From assembly GCA_963576735.1 (NCBI GenBank), contig OY755187.1, positions 7,688,001-7,752,000 on the forward strand: a stretch of 64,000 nucleotides of DNA, read 5' to 3'. The position numbers were made by a program, and so were the translations under genes. Positions 1 through 9,700 of the stretch are shown piece after piece (the first letter of the stretch is position 1; the number at the start of each line of letters is the position of its first letter). The notes below the pieces were generated by a model. The model worked only from the letters and a program-made list of their open reading frames with translations, ran no database searches and was not told where the DNA came from. Source of the stretch: Bedellia somnulentella. Taxonomy: Eukaryota; Arthropoda; Insecta; Lepidoptera; Bedelliidae.

Positions 1-742
1 TAGGATCATTACTTCCTGGGAAACAACGTGGTGGCTCGGGAGTGGTTGGTTTGGGACACCTTGGATCATTACTACCTGGGTAACATCTGGGAGCAGGCGT
101 GGTTTCTATTTCTGTTGAAGGTGGTAAGTAAGTTGGTGGTTCTCTAGTGGTCGGCCTAGGAGGCTGGGGACATTTCGGATCGGGAGAACCTGGGTAACAA
201 CGAGGTTGCTCAGGAGTGGTTGGCTTTGGGCATCGGGGATCGTTGCTGCCAGGGAAGCACCGAGGTGGTTGTGGTGTTGTTTTTTGTGGACAACGGGGAT
301 CGGTTGAACCTGGGAAGCAACTTGGCTGAGCTGGCGTTATTCTTGGAGGGTAAGTTGGTGGGCTTGGACATCTGGGGTCTGATGAGCCTGGATAGCATGA
401 TGGGTTAGGAGGAAGTGTTGGAGCTATTGGTTCGGTACATCTTGGATCATTTGATCCAGGATAACAATTAGTCGGTGGTAGGGACGGAGGAGGTATATTT
501 GTGGAAGGATTGATGGGTGGTTGGCACTTTGGGTTGTTAGATCCCGGGTAACATTGTGATTGTGATTCGGACTTTGGGCATCTGGGGTCATTAGATCCCG
601 GATAGCATTTTGGTTGCGGAGAAGGAACTGAAGTTTGACAAGCTGGGTCTCTTGATCCGGGGTAACACTGCTGCTGCGGGATTTTAGTAGTTATCTCAGT
701 TATTCTACCGTCACATGATGAATCGCAGTTATTGATGCAAAG
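1..742 (-). CDS. ZP gene exon 8 (partial): end of ZP domain and ten CYPGS-type modules
   Basis: The acceptor TTTACAG lies just before 742 and the frame is open to the left edge (247 codons plus one base). It begins LCINNCDSSC, the closing cysteines of the ZP domain. Then come ten units of the form C[YF]PGS-x-[DN]-P-[RKA]-C (RDPAC, NDPRC, NNPKC, NDPRC, SDPRC, TDPRC, NDPRC, PDPKC, NDPRC, and a tenth cut by the window edge). The two cysteines of each unit have eight residues between them. Linkers of about 7-30 residues are rich in Pro, Thr and Gln and could be O-glycosylated (inference). The start is set by the splice acceptor; the end is unknown. Confidence 0.92.
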
Positions 743-3700
743 CTGTAAATAATAAAGTTTCATTTATTGGGTCGCTGGTATTACGCTCTGGCAGAGATTA
801 GAGATGCAATATAAAGAGTATAATGTGACTCGCTTCTGGATTTAAGGGTCTTGGATTTCAGGACCAAATTAGTTTGTAATGAAACCAATGATTTATTTTA
901 TGTCTCAGATGTTATTTACGTGTGTATCATATTTTTGGGATAGTTTGAAATATTGAATCCATATGAAAATCTTTCGTGGATCTGAAGTAAAGAACATGGT
1001 ATGGTATCTACTCGTATTGTGGATAGCATAGAAACTTATGATCTATCCTAGACCAGCTATATTAGTCATTTGTTTTTTGCAAAACCTATTCTAATCTTTA
1101 CACGATCCAAGCGAAACGTGGGTACTCTGTACACCAGGTGACAATGTTACGTGTTGTTCAGAAGTACTAGTACCTCTGTTAACCCCTTCGGGGATATACG
1201 ACGTCAAAGTTTGAGTTTGAGTTATTCTAATATCTCGTTCGTTGAGACAAACCCTTAAAGTTTCGTCATGACTATCTATTCGACTGTCTATACGTCCATG
1301 CCATAGATTTCAAACTAGGTCTAGAAGGTAATATATCTAGATGAATAGACTAATTGACTTTTTTTTTGACTTTTAAAAAGCAAAAAAGGGGCCTTATAAC
1401 ATATCGTAATTACCGTACTATTAAAGTTGGGATAACACATTTTTTTCATTTAAATATCCACGGAGTATTCCATGCTCTTTTATTCTTCTCACTTCGGACC
1501 CCCGCCTTTATGAGATTAGACGTTTTCTATCTGGTCAAGAAACGTTAGAATAAAAGAGCATGTATGAAAAGATCAATTAATGTAAGGGAAGCAAGAGAGG
1601 TTTGTCAACATCGTACTAAGTGGCGATCGAGTGAGTATAAGTAAGTAAGTAAGGAGTATTCCAACATCAAGTGACAAATTTTCAAGTGATGATAAGATAA
1701 CTAAATTACTACTTAATAGATCTTTGGTATCAAAGACTTACCTCAACATTACAAGACAGGTACACTTGGTCTGTTTCAGGGAAACGGAAGGCGTTCACTT
1801 TGCTATATGCGATCAAAGTAGCCCCACTCTTTCCCGTATTTGTCGTTTTCTGCCAGAAGTCTATCAGCTTCTTTTTCCTGAAATTTCAAGTAAGTAAATC
1901 ATAAATAATAATAATATACGGACATATTATACACAGATCAAGTTAGCCCCAAACTAAGTAGAACTTGTATTATATGATACTAATTCAACGATATATTTAA
2001 TATCATGCATACTTGCAGCTATATATGTGTCCATCACAAAAAAAACTCTGCTGCTCTTCTATAGTATTTCGTTTACGTAATATTACATCTATATATGCCA
2101 GCTAAGAAGATTTTAAAACGAACTGCAGTTTTATAGAATTTTTTATCAATTTACCTTCGTACATAAGTACAAACATTTACTCACGCCATATTGGGGCAGG
2201 GTAGGGTACCTCTCTCTCTAGCTTCATTTCCATTCAGATATATATATATACGTATACTCTTGGCTATACATCTCAAAAATGGGTAGCCAGAGCTTCGCTT
2301 TAAGAAATTCCTCGCTATTGGAAGTTAAGTGGGGAAAATATTATAATAGAAGCTTTATAAGTTTTTTTAGCCAATTTACTTTGATCCATCCTCCATGCCT
2401 AAACCATTTAGACATTATCTTTCTTTCATAGTTATTTTTCACACCGCCCTTTTACTAATCACTACACACACTTGGCTTCTAATGCTTCTAATGTATCTCA
2501 GATCAAGCGGCGGATTAGTATTTCTCAGTTTTTTCGCAATAGCTTGTCATTCATTTGTCTGAGTATACCAGAATAGTTAATTTATATATCAGTCAATTTT
2601 AATTGGCCTAGACCTCGCTTTTATAACATACCCTTTTTATATTATAAATCGATAAAGGACATCAAACTAAACAACTTTTCCCATGGAATGCCTATCTAAA
2701 ATATTGTAATTTTCAAAAAATAATAATAATTAAAAATTGTCGTACCTAGTTCAAACTGAGAATGTATAGAATGAGATTCCTTGCTTCAGTGAAAATAAGA
2801 AATTAAAAAAAAACATTTGATCTATGCTTTTCGCTCTGTAAACAAAAATATAACTTCTTTCGGTATTTTCCAGTTGTATTGATCGTCGTTGAAAAATAAT
2901 ATAAGTAATATTTTTGTTTACAGAGCGAAAAGCATAGATCAAAAGTTTTTTTTTATTTCTTATTTTCACTGAAGCAAGGAATCTCATTCTATACATTCTC
3001 AGTTTGAACTAGGTACGACAATTTTTAATTATTATTTTATTTTGAAAATTACAATATTTTAGATAGGCATTCCGTAGGCAAAGTTGTTAAGTTTGATGTC
3101 CTTTATCGATTTATAATATAAAAAGGGTATGTTAAAAAAGCGAGGTCTAGGCCAATTGGCCAATTGGCCTAGACCTCGCTTTTATAACATACCCTTTTTA
3201 TATTATAAATCGATAAAGGACATCAAACTTAACAACTTTGCCTATGGAATGCCTATCTAAAATATTGTAATTTTCATTAAAATATAATAATTAAAAATTG
3301 TCGTACCTAGTTCAAACTGAGAATGTATAGAATGAGAATCTTTGCTTCAGTGAAAATAAGAAACAAAAAAAAACATTTGATCTATGCTTTTCGCTCTGTA
3401 AACAAAAATATAACTTCTTTCGGTATTTTCCAGTTGTATTGATCGTCGTTGAAAAATAATATCATGAAAATAAACCGGTAAGCGAGCGATTGAACTGGAA
3501 AATATCGAAAGAGGTTATGCTTTTGTTTACACCATAGATCAAATGTTTTTTTTTATTTCTTATTTTCACTGAAGCAAAGAATCTAGTTCTATACATTCTC
3601 AGTTTGAACTAGGTACGACAATTTTTAATTATCATTTTTTTTTTGAAAATTACAATATTTTAGATAGGCATTCCATGGGCAAAGTTTTTAAGTATGATGT

Positions 3701-6700
3701 TCTTTATCGATTTATAATATAAAAAGGGTATGTTATAAAAGTGAGGTCTAGGCCAATTAGGTGCTTAGAAAATTTCATAATAAATCTGTGCGCTGTGATT
3801 TATAAACTGAAGTAATAGAAAATATTATTAACGTTGAAAGAAAATGGCTAACGCATAGTTAATACCACAGTTTTGACTACATACGCAGCAGCGGATCTAA
3901 GGCGGTATTTTCATATACTGTAATATAAGAAAATAAAGTAATTATAAAAAAATATAATACTTACTTAGGGCATCCATCTTTGTCTGTAAGTTGTAGTTTG
4001 TTCGTTTTAGTACTGTCATAAGCGTCACTGTCGTGCGCCCAACAATCGTGGATTTTCAGGTTAAATTGGTTACGGATGTCTTTCAAGTATACCAGAATAG
4101 TTAGAGCTTCGCCGATCTTGATGGAATTTTGCAGAGGGCTTACCTGAAAGTACATGAAAGAATACAGTAATGTGATAGATAAAGGAATCCTTTCAATTTT
4201 CGCTCTTAGACAATGGCTTCTGCAAGACAATGATATTGGATACCTCACAGCCCATATATGTCTCCACCAAGGGGCTCGAGCCTTAGTCCACCACGCTGGC
4301 CAATTGCAGGTTGGCACACTAACGAGTACTACCGTTATAGTAGCCGGGACCGATGGCTGAACGTGCCCCCCGAAGTACGGAATAATGTTGCATTAAACTT
4401 AAATAAAGATGTATGGCAAAGTTATATAGCATGAAATTAAGAAGGTAAGCTTTTATTGTTTTTTTTAATTGCATCTTGGATTAATCTGTCTTTGATATAC
4501 CATTTTTAAATCGCCTTAATTCGCTCTATAATCAAACACGCAGTTGTCATATTTTCACTTGGGCTATCAAATGAAAAGTATATCACAGCAAATACATAAA
4601 AGATGATTTTCATGGCGATGCGGAGGGAGACCCATCACCAACGATGCTGCCTCAGCATTACGTTGTGAGCTTCCAAAGCTCACAACGTAATGCTGAGGCA
4701 GCACCGTTTCGCTGTACAGAGGCCTTGCCTATTAAATATTATATTTGTATGTTTTTTCTTGTTTACTTTTGTTTTCTAGCTTTGAGAATTGAATAATGTG
4801 TTGTTTTTTTATTTATTTTTTCTCTATTAATGTTATTTTTCCATGTTCTGTACAGCGAATAAATGTCTCTCTCTCTCTTTCTTTTAAAAGCATTTATTTT
4901 ACAATATTTTCCCCACTTCACTTTCAAAAGTGGCAGAAGAATTTTCTAACTTTTAGGCATTTATAGCCGTGAGTATGTGTCTGTGTGTGTATGTATGAGT
5001 ATGTGTGTGTTCGAGAAACAACCCACAAATTTCTTCCATCGCTCATCAAACTAAAATTCCAACTCACATTCGGGAACACTCCTCGCTGTATATCCATCCA
5101 ACACTCCACCCCACCAGCTCCCTGCACCGCCACCACGTCGAGCATGTCCACCATGAACGGTTTCAGTTTCAGCGTGTGGGTCTCCTCTCTCTGCACTCCG
5201 GCTGTGAGCTCCAACGAGGTCTTGGCGCAGGAAACCTGGAATTAGAAAGTTTTGTTAATTAACAAATTGTAACAAGAAGCAATGCGTATTTTTTTTACAT
5301 TTGCTTGTTTAAGAAGTTGTTATATTTTTAGATCTTTTTTCTCCTACATACCCTGACATTCTATCTACTGTATAACATTATAGAACATTAAATAATTGTC
5401 TATCTTTATTAAGATGTAAAATTAGCTGTGGTATTACAAAAGGTTGTAAGGATTTTCCCTTAGACAATGTTTATTTGGGTATTTTATTGACGTTAAGATA
5501 ATTTGCTATTAATTTATACTAGATTGCTGTGTAGTGTCGGCTTAGAATAGCACTACCCCATTTCTTACGGTGGGTGTACGTAAGAGGCGACTAACGGTAT
5601 TGGGGCTTTTATGGGATTTTTGGCCGATGCGGTTGGAGACCCATCACCAACAACCTTTATTTTACCATCTTTTCCCTACTCAACTTTCCGAACGTGGCTG
5701 AGAAATGTCTAATTCCTTAGCTCTGGCTACCCCTTCTAGGGATTTATAGCCGTGAGTATATGTATGTATCTATGTTAAGATAATCTGAAGATAAGGAAAC
5801 AATTTACAATATAGAAGGGAGAAAGCAAGACTCCACGATAAGCCCATGTGGTTATTTGAGGCGGGTGCATGCTGCCATACCAAAACTTAAAATAGTTTGT
5901 CACTAATTAACGAGATGGTGCGATCTATTTAATAAAAGATATAGTATATATTTGCTGTATAGTGTCGGCTTAGAATAGCACTACCCCATTTCTTCCGGTG
6001 GGTGTACGTAAGAGGCGACTAACGGTATTGGGGCTTTTAAGGGATTTTTGGGCAATGCGGTTGGAGACCAACAACTTTTATTTTTACCATCTTTTCCCTA
6101 CTCACATTTCCAAAAGTGGTTGAGGAATTTCTAATTCCTTAGCTCTGGCTACCCCTTCTAGGGATTTATAGCCTTCAGTATATGTATGTATATAGTAATA
6201 AAAGATACGGATTTTTTATTATTTTAGTCTTTTTATGACAATATCAAGTAAATTTACCAAGCGTTAATTGATTATGCAGACCACCGCACCACCGATACCA
6301 TATATCAAATTTGAAGTTCGCAAAGCAATGTATCAATAAATTTAGGCAATCAAGTAGATTAAAAACATGCTATTTTTGGTTTTAATAATGAGGAATTTGT
6401 ATTAATTATTTCGAACATCTTTTTATGCATAATATATTAAATTACTATATTAATGAAATATACTTATACGACTAAAGTGGTGTGGTCAGATACGGTTATG
6501 ATTCAAGGTCGCGAAGTAATCTGCATGTAAATTGTAAATTTATTTCAATTTGGTACTAAATTCTATTTGAGTTTAATTTGTATTTTTTAAAGATGATCGA
6601 TTTACTAGTAATTGAATTTAAATGTCACATATCTTAACAAAAGTTTATTTTACCATCTCTTCCTTAAAACTCTTCATGTGGTTTAGTCATTATTTATATA

Positions 6701-9700
6701 ATAATAATTCCAAAGCTCTGGTTTTTGAGATTCAGAGGCACTATAGTAGAGGATACTATTGTCTCTTTTACATACATACATACATACATACATATACTCA
6801 CGGCTATAAATCCCTAGAAGGGGTAGCCAGAGCTAAGGAATTAGAAATTCCTCAGCCACCCAGCCAACGAAAGTTGAGTGGGGAAAAGATGGTTAAATAA
6901 AGGTTGCTGGTGATGGGTCTCCAACCGCATCGCCCAAAAATCCCTTAAAAGTCCCAATACCGTTAGTCGCCTCTTACGTACACCCACCGGAAGAAATGGG
7001 GTAGTGCTATTCTAAGCCGACACTACACAGCAATGTCTCTTTTAATTGTTATTTATCAGTAGTTTTCGATCTTTTTTTTAACTTCTTCATGTCATTTACT
7101 CAATACTATTCCACACCTCTGGTTACCCTACTCTTATGATGTATGACCCTAGAAGTATAGAATACAATTTTACTTTCTTTTCCATGAAGTCAAAAACCCC
7201 TTACTTTTCTGGCAAAATCGAGTGGTCCCTGCACGAACTCGTCTGCCTGAAAGACCAACACGTTGTCGATGGTCCCGCATGCGTTGCAGAGCGGTCGTGA
7301 GCCGCATCCGGCCAGCGGCACGCGGAACTGGTACTGGGATTGACTGCCGCCGAGGGACACATATCTGGAAGGTTTAATTGAGGTTTAGTATGGTGTGAAA
7401 CTGTAGCTTGTAGGTTGTTAGATAACATCCAGCTTTTTAAAACAAATATATATTAACTGATACATATCGAGTCACAGAACATAACATCAGAAACATTTGC
7501 TCACTATTTTGATCAGGCGTAAAGTATATTTTAATGTACTTAATAATATTAAGTGTTATAAAACTTCAGCGATCAAAATTTTGACATACTGAAGTCCAGA
7601 AAAGGACTTTTTGTTTTGGCCAAAGATTTAATACCCATATTAATCAAAATCTACTAAAATATCTACTCACTTGCATTTAGGATCATTCAAGAATCCCTTA
7701 CTGTAAATGATACCATCGAATGGATCAGCAAAGTCCACGGTCACATCAATGAATTGATCGTTGCAATTGACGTTTATTTCTGGCGCGATAGGTGAGTCGG
7801 CAGCTCTGGATCCTCGTATGAAGCTGACAGCAGTGTCTTCAGAGCTTTCGTAGAATAAGTCCAGGTCATTATTGCCTGCTAGTTGATTGTTTAAATCTAC
7901 AGCGGAGAGAGTTCCGCTGAATGTCCCGTCTGCTGCAGCTGCGGCTAGCGACAGCTGGAAATAAGAAAATGGTAATGTAAGTATGTGGAACTATAACTAA
8001 TATTAATGTACAATTTTTTTTTTGTGTGTTTTGATGTGTTCAGTTCATATGCTCGAAGAAGTAGCCGATATTATTTTTTTCTAAAACGCGCTCTTAAACT
8101 TCTGTACTGAATTTTATAACCGAGATGTCAAACGATTTATATTTTTAGCCCAGAACGAGTATAAATATTATATAATGTAATTGAACCTCACTTAAAAAAA
8201 AACAACAAAGATGTTCATCTCCCGATCAAAGCCAAAAGTAGAGATGTGATGAGCAAGATTGTTGCACGCTCTTGACACGAGACTTGTGGTCGCCTAATTG
8301 TACAATCTTGATAAACCTTCGTCACGCCCATTTTTCCCATTGGGGTAGGCAGAGACTATCGATCTCTACTTTGTGCGATCCAGACAATCTCTTTTGCTTC
8401 TGTCACATTCATAATTCTTTTATTCTTTTCACTACGGACTTTTGCCTTCGTAAAAACTTATCTCTCTTCCACCATATTCATCATACTTTAAAATGCTGTT
8501 AATCCTCTTACAGTGCGCTCCTATTTATGTTGAAATATGTTCTCTGGATCCAAAACTATCGTACGAGACAATCCTCCACCAACAATACCGTCATTACTAA
8601 TGCAAAAATAAAAAGGCCTGTTCTTAATCACGCAGATCAAATAGTCTTAACAACAGTTGTAAATCTCGTCATTCGCAATTGTAAAGGAATTGGCATACGA
8701 AATGCATATTTTATCTCAAGCTTTATCTCCGTCATTGTTCTAGACTGGTACAATGACTGTTTTTTTTCTCTTGTTTTGTTTGAAGGCGATTCTGTACTCA
8801 TGAAAAATGGAACGCACTGTTTTGATTGTCATTGATATTTTTATAAATTTCGCAACATCTTTTTATTTGGATTACGAAGTCAACAGGCACTTATTTTTTG
8901 CAGTCGCTTAGATGTTCACTGCCTAATATCCTACTCTGGGTCTATACGATAAACTATTAGGATTAAAACCAAAAAAGTGCTTTACGAATACATAGTTTAC
9001 ATAACGATTAATACTAAACAAAACAAGAAACCAAAGAGCCGGTTCTTAATTAGGTCAAAGTTCCAGCTTTAAGTATTTTGGGAATCCTAATGTTCAGTGT
9101 TCCTAATGTTAACTGTAAATTCTATTTACAGTTAAACATAAGTTTTTATCTTATAAAAGTAATTTTAATATTAGGCTTAGTTAGTGACGTTTTATTTACA
9201 CTACAAAAGCTACGGGTTTGGTTGGATTCTCAAATTTAATTCGTGGGATTTATTTAATCTACTTCATTATTTAATAGACTTTAATCACTTCGAGCTCTTT
9301 ATCTTCCAAAACGAAGGTATCCTTAATGGTTGGCCCTAGCTAATATCACGTTAGTAGTCGTTAAGAGCTTATTCCATTACACTTTATCGTTGCTGAATTC
9401 AGACGTCCTTCGAAGTTACTGCCGCAGACGCTTGTTATTCCACTACACCCATTTCAGTTTGAACGTTATTCCACTAGTCTGAATTCAGATTCTGTGGCTT
9501 TCAGATGTCTGAATACAGACAAATGGAATAAGCTCTTTAGTCTGCCAACCGGCCAGCGTAGCCAAATATTTATATTCAAGGTAAACTCGAGCTCCTAGGT
9601 GGGGACATAATATATTATTTCACTATTTCTTTAATATTCTGTTAGAAAATATTATTTGCATATGCATGTCGGTTTAGAATAGCACTAGTCCATTACTTCC

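Noticed and set aside
210..408. Open frames on both strands opposite or shifted from exon 8
   Set aside because: Shadows of the repetitive ZP-gene exon; the spliced frame explains the sequence and its cysteine pattern.
8527..8835. 102-codon open frame on the plus strand
   Set aside because: No recognisable domain, AT-driven composition, and it lies in an intron of the minus-strand gene without splice or promoter support.
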